From Mesaphorura yosii (Eukaryota; Arthropoda; Collembola; Poduromorpha; Tullbergiidae): a DNA stretch of 25,219 nucleotides. Every line of letters begins with the position of its first letter. Positions within the stretch are counted from its first letter, which is position 1. Location of the stretch: contig WIXG01000712.1 in NCBI GenBank assembly GCA_009869945.1, forward strand, positions 1 through 25,219, read 5' to 3'. Below are positions 17,031 through 25,219 of this stretch, piece by piece. A model generated the notes under the pieces. It was not told the origin of the DNA. It worked only from the letters and a program-made list of their open reading frames with translations, and did no database searches. The translations under genes were made by a program, and so were the position numbers.

Positions 17031-17040
17031 ATGAGGAGCA

Positions 17041-17700
17041 ATCTTTAACCGACGATATCTTTTAATAGCAGTAATGAATCCAAAAAATAAATAAAACTAC
17101 TCTAGGTATTGAGCCATAGTTTACTTACCATTTTTCGGATTTTTGCCCCGGTCACTCCTGAAGGCTGCAGGCGTGTACCAAGATAGGTCTTTCTGGGCCA
17201 AAAAACACGCATTTTCGTGGATATCTCGAAATAGAGGCAAAATTGTCAAAAACTGGAAATTCACTTTTTTAGGCTCATCGGGCACTACACTATAGCCTAT
17301 TAATTTTGACCCAAGTCGATACCACCGGAATTGGCCTCGGAAGGTTTCAGAAAAACCTACTCGAAGACATTTGCAAATTTACACTACATACAGGAGGGAG
17401 TTTCCTTATTCTATCCGGCAGTCCCCGCCCGTCTAATTACTAGATGATCACAATTCTGCAGTGTATCAGCCGATAAAGCCTGATTAGCTTGGTTAATTAG
17501 GTCGTAGACTCGAATTGTAGAGTCCAGCGAGTCTTTGTTTTTGTTGGCATCAAACTCGTACAGCAAAAAAGTTCGAAATTCATGCCACAAATAAATACTC
17601 GAGCCATCATTCCATACATTTCATTTTATCATTGGGGCGTAGTACAAGTTAAACCCATTTAATGTTTCAGGTACACACCAATCTATTTAGGCATCAGCGA
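17041..17700. other. Non-coding stretch, possibly repeat-derived
   Basis: No supported gene. The part from 17130 to 17400, with A-runs and words such as CGTGGATATCTCGAAATAG, has the look of an interspersed repeat, but no terminal repeats or coding remnant were recognised. An acceptor-like TTTCAG near 17670 precedes the helicase relic. Confidence 0.35.
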
Positions 17701-17702
17701 GT

Positions 17703-19077
17703 ATGGAACTGAGCCGTGCCCCCACCGGGTGCACTACTCCACTGCACCAGTGTCGGCACGGAACTACTTGTAACACATTCGGCTGCCGATTCAATTACCC
17801 TCGCCGTGCTCACTGCAGACACGACCGGATTGGCTGCCTGAGAATTGACTGTTATTACAATCACAAAGTGCTAATTTGCAAGCTTAATCTTGGCTGCACG
17901 AAGAAGGCTTGTCCATACCGCCATGTACCTGCATCAGCATTAACCAAACCGGCCATCGCTCCGACTCCGTCGGGGCACAGAGGACCCTCAAAACTGCCTG
18001 CTCTTGCTGAAGCGCGGAGGAAGTCTACCCATACTGCTTCTACTACCGTTAAGAAGTATCCTGCCGAGCCTGGGGCGGGCTCCATCTGCAAGTTAGTCCG
18101 ATTGCTTCAAATTGCCGTAAGCAGGAGTGGCGACGAGATTCAACAATAATCAATGTGCCTCTTAGACCGAGTGACAAACCAAAGAAGGAAGTATCTGCCA
18201 TCGCCGGTCACAAGCTTAAGCTGGCCGCTGAGAAACAGAAGCTCACCAAACTCAGCTTATCGCACGAATTCAACAAGGCGAAACCCGGTGCATTGAAGAC
18301 TGCGGCTGCGTATCGGCTTCGTATCCAGGAGCTGGAGGCCCAATTACGACAGTTCCATCAAGTAAAGCTGAGAGCCATCCAGCACCTTTCTAAGAACGAG
18401 CTCAGATTGCAGCTCCGCCGAGAATTGTATCGACTCTGCTCTGGCCTTCCAGCCCTCGGCAAGCGAGTTGAAATCGAGACGTGTCTAGATAACGAGACCT
18501 CAAGATTCTTGATTGTGCAAGGCGAGACCGAAAGAGCACGCAAATCGTCCAGTACCTTGCCGACCTCCCGCTTTTCAGAGGAAAACGAATCGTTTGTACG
18601 CAGCCGAGGAAAATCGCCGCGGTTTCCCTCGCGAATCGGGTCACCTTTGAGTACGCGGGCGGAAGCGATCGTGCTAAGCCGGGGTTCCAAATTGGGTTTC
18701 AAGTCGGAGGACAGCGTCGAAGCTTCAACCACAAGCTTACGCGCATCGAGTTTGTCACTGAAGGCATTATGCTGGAACGGGTCATCACCGGATCAAAGGA
18801 GCCGTTCATGGACGTCAGCTGCATTGTAATTGACGAGGCGCACGAGCGAAGCGTCACGTGCGATTTGCTTCTGGGCTGCTTCCGGTTGGAAGATCAGAGA
18901 TGGAAGGACATCAAGATCGTGGTTACGTCAGCAACAATTGACTTGGATGTTTTCTCGGCGTACTTTGACGGGGCTCCGACGGTAGAGATTTCGGGCCGTA
19001 CCTTTCCTGTGGACAAGCACTATTGTCCGTTGTCGGAGGAGGGCGCCGACTTGCAAGCAGCATATACGTTCATGTGA
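17703..19077 (+). pseudogene. CCCH zinc finger-DEAH RNA helicase relic (truncated, frame-broken)
   Basis: The ATG at 17703 opens a region with three Nab2-type CCCH fingers (CRHGTTCNTFGCRFNYP, with Tyr in place of the last His; CRHDRIGCLRIDCYYNH; CKLNLGCTKKACPYRH). A frame change near 18090-18149 leads to a basic, helical linker (AAAYRLRIQELEAQLRQF) and a DEAH helicase start (LPALGKRVEIETCLDNETSR, LIVQGET). At 18530 the Walker A motif is broken: between the GET and KST codons 2 bases remain where 9 are expected, which removes the GSG core and shifts the frame. Helicase motifs continue in the next frame: CTQPRKIAAVS (Ia), TEGIM (Ib), IDEAHERS (II, about 18830) and VTSATID (III). The copy ends at a TGA at 19075-19077, before the second RecA-like domain. 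No introns are seen, which suggests a retrocopy. Full-length relatives remodel RNA. This copy cannot bind ATP normally. Confidence 0.75.
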
Positions 19078-19099
19078 AATATGAATGGAGAAAAAATGC

Positions 19100-19378
19100 T
19101 CAAGTGGCATTGATGATAACATTTATTACTTGGTACACGAGATATTTACAATTCGAGGCTGGCTCATTCAATACAGAGAAAGCAGATACTGGAAAACCCG
19201 GTTCAGTTCCATTCGGGTGGATTGATAATCCGGTGTGCCAAACGCAGAATCCTTGCCACATGCACTCTCCATGCGGGGCACAATCAGCATTGCTTCTGCA
19301 GTATGTCAGTCGATTATATGCGTTCATACCCGCGACACCTGCGATAGCGCCACCGTTAAGTGGTGATGTGATCACAAC
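19100..19378 (-). CDS. Cysteine-rich small protein exon, incomplete
   Basis: An open minus-strand segment from about 19378 to a TGA at 19102-19100 encodes a Gly/Ala-rich stretch (GGAIAGVAGMNAYNRL) and then a compact cysteine cluster with five-residue spacing, YCRSNADCAPHGECMWQGFC. A less conserved tail follows. Spaced C-x5-C-x5-C-x5-C clusters of this type occur in small secreted disulfide-rich proteins, but no family is assigned. Upstream the frame is closed by a TAA near 19393; an acceptor (GAAAGCAAG) lies just inside, and no signal peptide exon could be joined in phase. A minus-strand AATAAA overlaps the end of the frame (about 19113-19119), suggesting that transcripts end here. An ATG at 19327 is an alternative start. 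Confidence 0.4.
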   Translation of the reverse strand, partial: VVITSPLNGGAIAGVAGMNAYNRLTYCRSNADCAPHGECMWQGFCVWHTGLSIHPNGTEPGFPVSAFSVLNEPASNCKYLVYQVINVIINAT

Positions 19379-19426
19379 TTGCTTTCCTTATGAATCATGA
19401 AGCAAGAATCAATTTCAAGGTGAAGG

Positions 19427-20091
19427 TTATGTCAATGTTATTTGTATCTCGCGCTCTGACTCGGCGGGCATGGCCGTGGCGGCGCAGAGCACCACAAAAA
19501 GAACCAATTTGCACATTTTGGCGTCTGCCGTGTCAACTTGTTTACTTGCGTTGACCTGTCTCACGAAAAATATTTTGGCGAGAACTATGAAGCAGAAACC
19601 AGATTTGATTAGGTTGGAACACCTTATTGACAGTGACCACCACTTGCGGTTCCGTTGCCTGAATGGCTGAGCAGTTTGTGGTCAGGCTGAGCCACCCGAC
19701 GCAGAGACATGTCAGCAAGATCGTAGTCTTGACAGGAGCGGCGGAATCTAGGGCGGCGCCTCCGTAAGCAGCACCGACGATCAACCCGGCGAGCACATCG
19801 AAGAGTTCCAAGGCCCACGCGAGGTATTTATGAAAAGGTCGAGTTGTTATGGCCAACTGACCGTTGGAATTCCAGAATAAAGGAAACACCTTCGCCTTGA
19901 CCCCGACCGTCAGCAGAAACCCAATAGTAGCGGTCACTCCGGGCGGAAACAGGACTGCGACTGCGAATTGCGCAGTGCTGGACACTCCGAGGTCACTCTA
20001 TTCCAATAGACGAAAGAGAGAGTTTAATTAATTCATGAAACATCGACAACTTGCCGTACACGATGAAAGTATCTTCGATTCCTTTCTTCAT
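19427..20091 (-). CDS. Four-helix membrane protein, three exons, function unknown
   Basis: The exons are 20091-20062, 19997-19623 and 19555-19427, with GT-AG introns of 64 and 67 bases, both phase 0. Acceptors are TCTATTGGAATAG and TTCGTGAGACAG. The joined frame is open for 177 residues and ends at a TAA at 19429-19427. Four hydrophobic helices are visible: FAVAVLFPPGVTATIGFLLT (about 18-40), YLAWALELFDVLAGLIVGAA (about 68-90), TTILLTCLCVGWLSL (about 100-118) and MCKLVLFVVLCAATAM (about 149-165). The segments between them are short, as in tetraspan proteins, but the tetraspanin CCG motif and claudin signature are absent, so the family is unknown. The agreement of splice phase, open frame and helix spacing argues for a real gene. 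It is divergent to the gustatory receptor at 20294, with about 200 bases between the starts. Confidence 0.65.
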
Positions 20092-20293
20092 TGTGACATT
20101 CAACGACGAGTATTAAAATATTAAACATTATATTCGTACATTTTATGAAATCATTAAAAATTGGGCATGCCATTCGAGCGTCCTTGGAAGGGAGAAGCTT
20201 CTTTTGAAACACAATGGAAAATTTAGACAGAGAAAATTTGTCGCATTGCGAATTTCATATTCGGCCGATCCACCTTCCCATTCGGAAATTGCC

Positions 20294-21478
20294 ATGTTCT
20301 CCAGGTTGACACTCCGGAAGATTGATTCGACTTTCTGGCTGGGGTCAGTTTTTTGTCTGATTCCTTTCGACTGGCAATGGAAAAGGCCGTTCAAACTGAG
20401 CCTAACACGGCGCCGGTACAAATTATTCTTCAACGCTCTGATCCTCTACGGCCTCCCTACTATATTCGTCTACGCGGGGGTGTCCGTCTTCGTGGATCTA
20501 ATCCTTGGCAACCTCACTACCTCACAAATGTTTATTGTGGGCGTCTACTACTGGTTTGGCGTCTTTCTCTGCTTACTCGCAATCGCAGTCCATAGTTACA
20601 TTGACGAATTTGTCTGGATGGTCAACAATCTCCTCTATATTGACCAACTCTTCAAGGGCCTCGATTTCCCACCACAAATTCTCGCCGCGCAGCAGGCGGC
20701 TCAGTCCCAAACGGTCCTTCGTTTCCACAATGTCGTGCTCCCTGCTGCGATGATCCACTCAATCGCGGCAGCTGCACTCTTCTTTGAGGATTTCGACATG
20801 TTTCGGAGGTACGCCTACAACGCGGCAGTTGCGGTCGTCGGACCCGCCATCGACGGCCCTGTTTTCATGGGAGTATGCCTTCTAGCGTATATCGGCCTGA
20901 TTCGACTCTGCTACAGTTATGTTGTGTACGTCGGGTACTTAATTTCCATGTCCATCCAAACATTGAATTTCTGGATATGCGCACTACTTCGCTGTGCACG
21001 CGGTAAGGACTCACGAGCGCCCTCTGTGGACCAACTGGTGGCGTTTCGAATTCTGTACACATTTGGCAAAATATGGCGCCATTCTCACATGAACAGCGTC
21101 CTATTGCCGCTGATGCTGAGCGCCGTCTTCCTCCCCACAATTCTGGCCATGTATGTGTCCATCAAACTCTACTCTCTCCTGCCCCTTGGTCCTTATCTCT
21201 TCATGCCAAGTGCAACCGCCATTGTTTTCATGTTTGTCCATCAATTCTGGCTGGAAGTCTCCAACGGTCAAGAGGCAATGGACGAACTCATCAGGGCGTG
21301 GCGACAGATGGCGTTGACCGACAACTCAGAAGGAATTGCAGTGTTGCAAAAGGAATTGGATGCCTGCCAAAGCAATTATGCGACGATTGGCGCGTTCTTT
21401 CAAATCAACCACGAGACTTTCATACTCTATTGCGATCAAATTGTTGACAAAACAATTGCACTTCTTCTAGACTTTTAA
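20294..21478 (+). CDS. Gustatory receptor (insect-type 7-helix chemoreceptor)
   Basis: Single-exon frame of 394 residues starting at MFSRLTLRKIDSTFW. An in-frame ATG 30 codons earlier (20204) is less likely, because that extra stretch is polar and not family-like. Hydrophobic helices follow one another: FFNALILYGLPTIFVYAGVS, MFIVGVYYWFGVFLCLLAIA, AAMIHSIAAAALFF, GVCLLAYIGLIRLCYSYVVY, VLLPLMLSAVFLPTILAMYV and LFMPSATAIVFMFVHQFWL. The C-terminal segment FFQINHETFILYCDQIVDK, ending at TIALLLDF, matches the tail pattern of arthropod gustatory receptors, where the conserved TYhxhhxQF is loosely kept in springtail lineages. Length and topology (long intracellular loops, intracellular N-terminus) fit the family, whose members are ligand-gated cation channels in chemosensory neurons. 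No frame breaks are present, so it is probably functional. AATAAA follows near 21581. Confidence 0.8.
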   Translation: MFSRLTLRKIDSTFWLGSVFCLIPFDWQWKRPFKLSLTRRRYKLFFNALILYGLPTIFVYAGVSVFVDLILGNLTTSQMFIVGVYYWFGVFLCLLAIAVHSYIDEFVWMVNNLLYIDQLFKGLDFPPQILAAQQAAQSQTVLRFHNVVLPAAMIHSIAAAALFFEDFDMFRRYAYNAAVAVVGPAIDGPVFMGVCLLAYIGLIRLCYSYVVYVGYLISMSIQTLNFWICALLRCARGKDSRAPSVDQLVAFRILYTFGKIWRHSHMNSVLLPLMLSAVFLPTILAMYVSIKLYSLLPLGPYLFMPSATAIVFMFVHQFWLEVSNGQEAMDELIRAWRQMALTDNSEGIAVLQKELDACQSNYATIGAFFQINHETFILYCDQIVDKTIALLLDF

Positions 21479-21550
21479 TTGCGAACTAAGGTTTGGTTAA
21501 TCTTACTAATTTTCAATTGATAATTTGGAATTTTTGGGAACTGTGATTGC

Positions 21551-21730
21551 AGCTGGACTTAAATCTTATTAGCTCAACAAATAAACAGAATAGAATGGAA
21601 TTTTGGATGAAACTTGTTGCAAATTACTATACCTATGTTTGCATTCACAAACCGAGACCAAATATGCTACTTTTTATCGCCTGCCATGCGATTATGAATG
21701 CAGCGGCCATTTCACTGAGGAAAACCAATG
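21551..21730 (+). other. Possible cysteine-rich exon
   Basis: An acceptor-like TGTGATTGCAG ends at 21551 and another possible acceptor (CAGAATAG) lies near 21593. The frame after it gives LDETCCKLLYLCLHSQTE, then RLPCDYECSGHFTEENQC, with a donor CAG|GTTGAT near 21731. Seven cysteines in about 43 residues is high for chance sequence. A second Cys-dense plus-strand segment lies at 21995-22140 but is codon-aligned antisense to the Ala-rich start of the microprotein below, so its cysteines may be a shadow. No signal peptide was found. Confidence 0.25.
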
Positions 21731-21857
21731 CAGGTTGATTTACACTGTTACTGATAATTGTTATGAATTAAGAATTATTGCTGCACAAAATTATATAACA
21801 ACTGACGTGATTTAGTGAATTCGGAGAATTCCTGACCTTCGTTTGCACGAGGAGAGC

Positions 21858-22116
21858 TTAAATGAAGTTATTAAGCCGTTTGAAGGATTTTTGTTCTGTT
21901 GGAATCTCCTCGTGGGTGACATTGCATGAATTCTGAGACAATGCAATTGTTGCAGTTCTCAATCTGTTATTACAATAATCTTCAGATTTTTAGTGCCCGA
22001 CGTCAGTGGTACCTCAGAAATTGGATTACCGCAAAGATGCCTGCGAGATTGAAGCACACAACCATGGAAACTGCAAATGTTGCTCCCATTTGCAATCCTT
22101 TCAATTTTGCTGCCAT
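21858..22116 (-). CDS. Putative 69-residue single-pass membrane microprotein
   Basis: The ATG at 22116 lies in a good start context (GCCAGCATGG). Exon 1 (22116-22013) and exon 2 (21963-21858) join across a 49-base intron (donor CTGAG|GTACCA, acceptor TAATAACAG, branch-like CTAAAAA). The phase-2 join leaves an open frame of 69 residues ending in a TAA at 21860-21858. The N-terminus is a short basic lead (MAAKLKGLQMG), then a long hydrophobic helix (ATFAVSMVVCFNLAGIFAVI), then a polar tail (CNVTHEEIPTEQKSFKR). This suits a small membrane-anchored or mitochondrial inner-membrane-type protein, but no family is recognised. The plus strand over exon 1 reads Cys-rich in the same codon register, so strand assignment is not certain. 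Confidence 0.4.
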
Positions 22117-22117
22117 G

Positions 22118-22448
22118 CTGGCCACAATTTATGTCACCAGACGGTTTTTGTGCTGGCAACAACTTACCGCACAACTAGCCTGGTGGGTACGACGAGAAAA
22201 GAAGTGATAACTTCCAAACAACTGTCACCTATGCTGAAAATAGGACAGAAAGAAGATTAATATCACATCACATTACAGTGGTAATTAGTTTGATTTGGAT
22301 TTGTCGCATGATAATTGTGGTTAGCTCATTAAACTGCTGCATGATAATAAATGTTTAGTACTAACTTGCAATGGATTGCAATAAATACAAATGTGAGGAC
22401 CGAAGAGAGTTTTAGTTCCTAACTTGTTTCTTGTGCTTTGACTTCAAC
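22118..22448. other. Spacer and promoter region of the FABP-type gene
   Basis: About 330 bases, AT-rich on the right, with AATAAA words (about 22348 and 22380). The plus-strand leader of the FABP-type gene (GTTTCTTGTGCTTTGACTTC) lies at the end. No TATA box was evident. Confidence 0.4.
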
Positions 22449-22947
22449 ATGGCTGAAATAGACGAGAAACTCTTTGTCGGGCGCTGGAAATACGCCCCCA
22501 CCGCGGAGGATGACGCCGGGTTCTACGAGTTCCTCCACAAATCAGGTAAGTTTGCCCCTAAAATTACTATTGGCCGCTTTTCGATTGAAATCGATCGTTT
22601 ATGCGGTCTCAGGGCTCTCGGAGGCGCCCGTTGGCACCGCCGTCATCGTGGAGTTCAGCGTGAACTCCGGATTCTGGACTCAGGAGGATACCTTCGAAGG
22701 AGTCAACACTAAAGCGTTCAACTTTCAGCCAGGCGTGTCCGAGTCGTACACAACGGATGACGGCATCGCCGTGTCGAGCCAAATCGACATCGAGGGCAAG
22801 ACTTGGAAGACAGAGAAGACTCGCGGAGCCGACAAATACTCAAAGGTCTACGAATTCGACGGCGACACAATGAACGCGTCGTACAAGTTTGTCGGAGGAG
22901 ATGGAACCGAGTTGAAGGCTCAGGCGTGCTTCAGGCGCCAAAATTAG
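22449..22947 (+). CDS. Fatty-acid-binding-protein (FABP) family protein
   Basis: Two exons, 22449-22545 and 22613-22947, flank a 67-base intron (donor TCAG|GTAAGT, acceptor GGTCTCAG, phase 1) and give 143 residues. No signal peptide is present, as expected for a cytosolic FABP. The start EKLFVGRWKYAPTAEDDAGF with EFLHKSGLSE matches the first strand and helix-turn-helix lid of the FABP/CRABP fold (F-x-G-x-W-K...F-x-E-x-x-x-x-x-G). The rest alternates beta strands (TAVIVEFSVNSGFW, KAFNFQPG, GIAVSSQIDIEGKTW, KYSKVYEFDGDTMNASYKF), ending in AQACFRRQN. The first intron after the lid helix is at the position common to this family. These proteins carry fatty acids or other small hydrophobic ligands inside the cell. 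Length is slightly above the usual 130-135. The C-terminal ligand-binding R-x-Y is not clear, so the ligand cannot be named. Confidence 0.75.
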
Positions 22948-22959
22948 ACAAAAATTTAT

Positions 22960-23035
22960 TCGGGCCACGGCTAAAGAATAAATTCAAAGATTCAAATTCA
23001 AGCACAATTTTGAAGGGACTCCCGCGCAAATAAAA
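22960..23035 (+). terminator. Poly(A) signal region of the FABP-type gene
   Basis: AATAAA occurs at about 22978-22983 and again (CAAATAAAAG) near 23030, downstream of the TAG at 22945-22947. Either could direct cleavage. Confidence 0.5.
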
Positions 23036-23109
23036 GTGTGTACTTCAGATGAAATTTGTAATTCCCGGGCTCCGTCGGTTTGTAGACGAGTCCGGAGTCA
23101 GCAACTTAC

Positions 23110-24889
23110 CACCAATTCGTGTCAATACGGTAGCTGGAGTGTGTACTTGCAAGTACTGAGCAAGATGACGCAGTTCGTCCTTCGTCTCAACTGTATATAC
23201 TTTGTGACAGGTCGAAATTGCTGCCACGTAGCTCTTTACTTGGGAGGGGTCGAGGGTGGGCACACTTTGCCCATATGGTTCCAACATGGATGCTAATACT
23301 GATAAGCGTGGAAAGTTACGAATATCTGTTCCGATGCTGAGGTTCTTTTTACTGACAACCCAGTCGAACCAATTTGGAATTTCTTTCTCTCCAATTCCAA
23401 GCCTTTCAAGGGTTCGTATGACAGCTACGTTCTTTTGTGAAAACGCGGATTGATTTGTCGCTGTAGAGTTTTTGTATCGCCTGTAAAGAGGCCCGGTCAT
23501 TCGTCCAACGTAGTGTTCGTTTCCAAGGAGTACTATTTCGGAATTGGTCCGGATTTCTTTGTGTAGAATGTAAATTCGTTCAATTCATTGGTTTCTTGCC
23601 ACTTTGATCTTGTAGGCATGAGACCAGTGAGTTCTGATACAAAGATTCCCTGATACGCCCCAAACAACACGACTGACATGAGCTCCAAAGCTCCAAACTT
23701 AAACATGAAACAAGCCAGCGCGACCTTTTTACTCCGAATCTCTTGCCTGAGTTCGGGTACAATTCCGATGAACGTCCCAAATGCTGTTGTGAGTAGATTG
23801 AAGGAAATAGCCCAGAACGAAGCTCCTTGTGACGATAAGAAAGTGATCACGGCCAGGACAAAGAATGTAGCTGTAAAAATTGATGCTAGCAACAGAGACC
23901 ACGTCGTGAAATCGTAAGGAGTTAAGAAAAATCTGAAGCTCAGACTGTCGTAATTTCCATCACAAGTTGCACGTACCAGTCGTCATTTTCAGTCACGACT
24001 AAATTTTTCAACCCAAGCGTGTAGGATTTGGAATGACTCACTCGTATTGTTGGAAACATGGCCTGTATCCATTCATTGAACAATTCCACTTCTGGGATTG
24101 TGTCATACTCGAAGCATTGGCATATCGAACTGTAGCCCGGTTACAACCAGGTATTTGATTATCGCGTCCAGGCTCACGCTGACGCCATCGGCGGTGCCTT
24201 CTGGTGGCTGGAATGGATTTATGAACTTGTACATTGCGTTGAAAGACTTTCTGTTCAAACTTTTCGAGATCGCTTCCAAGTATGAGTCCAAGCTACCGAA
24301 TTTCACGAAGCCTGCACATGCTCGGGCTCGCTTGCTATCATTGTACAGACTCCAATTTCGTTTCACTCTCAATTCTTTCGGTCCTACTTCTTGAAGCTTC
24401 GAATTCATGTGTTAATTTGCTGTCGGCATTTCCCAACCTTGAACCCCGGCCACTTCGTTCAGTGCGAAGTTGACAAGTTGGCATATTATCAACACATTAC
24501 CTGCATAAGCTTCACTGACATCATAGTGCACTGAATTCAAGCTGAAGTCAGTATCGTCGCGTACACGTGCATCTGTTTTAAACAGAATGAACTGAAGTGT
24601 GTTGGGTGAATTTAAATGATCCAGTGTCAATATACCGTGTGCCACTTTGAGATCGTGACTCCATCCGATCGGCATTAGAACAAATGTCTTAGGATAAGTC
24701 CAGCAGTCTGTACTGACGGTACGAGTCGCAACTCTTCCTAAACAATCATCTGTTCTGTAACTGTTGACATATATGGACACTTGTTTGTGCAGATCCTGCA
24801 TCTGCATGACCCCGGGATCATTCTGCTTACCCCGATGAGAAGAATCATGAGACGATGAATCGGGCGTACTTGAGATGTCTACTTGGAAC
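23110..24889 (-). pseudogene. Divergent ionotropic receptor (IR), frame-broken and 3'-incomplete
   Basis: Minus strand. An acceptor ATCGTTTTCAG opens an exon at 24889 (DISSTPDSSSHDSSHRGKQN, then WTYPKTFVLMPIGWSHDLKV). A phase-matching 54-base intron (24437-24384) removes a stop, and RNWSLYNDSKRA to LVVTGLQFDM follows. The frame then changes near 24110-24140 into CFEYDTIPEVELFNEWIQAM, and again near 23935 into the membrane part. Next come RFFLTPYDFTTWSLL (pre-M1), M1 (LASIFTATFFVLAVITFLSS), a pore-like segment (NLLTTAFGTFIGIVPELR) and M2 (KKVALACFMFKFGALELMSV with LFGAYQGIFVSELTG). Another frame change near 23535-23600 leads to the S2 lobe (EIVLLGNEHYVGRMTGPLYR, NWFDWVVSKKNLSIGTDIRN), ending at a strong donor (GGTG|GTAAGT) at 23110. 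No exon with the last helix was found before the FABP-type gene. The layout is that of arthropod IRs, ion channels of chemosensory neurons. Three unexplained frame changes and the missing end suggest decay. Confidence 0.55.
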
Positions 24890-25219
24890 CTGAAAACGAT
24901 AGACGTGCAGACACGATAGAAATTGGAGTGTCACAGGGTTCGTGTAGTTGAAGACTTGAGCAGTTGACTATCAGATGGATCATGTGATCATCAAATTGAT
25001 GGATGATGGAGTTGAGTGGCTAAATGACACCCGGCTGTGCAAGCGGTATTCCTTCGGCGACCGCGACCTTGATGCTTAATGTCAAGGTCGTGGTCACCAT
25101 GATCAGACTCACGGTCTTACATGGAAACCCCACTAGCTGATTACCTAAGTAGGACTCGATAGTTATACTGGGTGATAGGGCATCCTGAAAAATAATCGTG
25201 CGCCAAGTCGTAGATCTGG
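24890..25219 (-). other. Right edge, upstream of the ionotropic receptor
   Basis: A minus-strand ATG at 25100 gives MVTTTLTLSIKVAVAEGIPL followed by a short tail to a TAG, which could be a weak signal-peptide first exon of the receptor, but no donor joins it in phase with the exon at 24889. Otherwise nothing can be supported before the window ends. Confidence 0.25.

Noticed and set aside
1..25219. Bacterial-type systems (CRISPR array, toxin-antitoxin pair, prophage, operon)
   Set aside because: Introns, TATA boxes, poly(A) signals and animal gene families show a eukaryotic region; no regular repeat-spacer array was seen.

Overview
The window looks like a euchromatic, gene-dense piece of an arthropod genome, most likely a springtail (Collembola). 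The reasons are short GT-AG introns of about 48-76 bases, secreted intradiol dioxygenase-like enzymes (a horizontally acquired family known from mites and springtails), a single-domain AA15 lytic polysaccharide monooxygenase, an insect-type gustatory receptor, EB-like cysteine-rich proteins, and Mutator-like and mariner transposase remnants. Taxonomy is inferred from gene content only. No rRNA gene, intact tRNA gene, CRISPR array or bacterial operon was seen.

Left third (1-8000): two tandem minus-strand cysteine-rich (EB-like) genes, the first decayed and the second cut short next to a MULE transposase tail; a tRNA-like SINE candidate and a 14-bp minisatellite; a broken C-type lectin gene and a second lectin fragment; a stop-riddled copy of cobalamin adenosyltransferase (MMAB); and a head-to-tail pair of secreted intradiol dioxygenases. 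The left dioxygenase is an open two-exon gene with a Tyr-to-His change at a metal-ligand position. The right one keeps that Tyr but is a pseudogene.

Middle (8000-17000): two TATA-driven single-exon secreted genes, one a small preproprotein-like peptide and one a NUDT2-like Nudix hydrolase with a signal peptide; a putative small membrane protein gene; a decayed ionotropic-receptor tail; a secreted beta/gamma-crystallin plus aerolysin-like protein; a degraded leucine-rich-repeat gene; an intact AA15 LPMO; and a mariner remnant.

Right third (17000-25219): an intronless, truncated CCCH zinc finger-DEAH helicase copy whose P-loop is broken by a 7-base gap; a cysteine-rich minus-strand exon; a three-exon, four-helix membrane protein; an intact gustatory receptor; a putative 69-residue membrane microprotein; a two-exon fatty-acid-binding-type protein; and a divergent ionotropic receptor with several frame breaks.

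Several neighbours share a theme: extracellular proteins facing food, microbes or chemical cues (dioxygenase, LPMO, lectin, crystallin/aerolysin-like protein, secreted Nudix, chemoreceptors). This is a birth-and-death landscape of accessory genes, not a co-regulated pathway. Intact genes lie close to decayed relatives. Splice structures were deduced by eye from phase-compatible GT-AG sites and have no transcript support.
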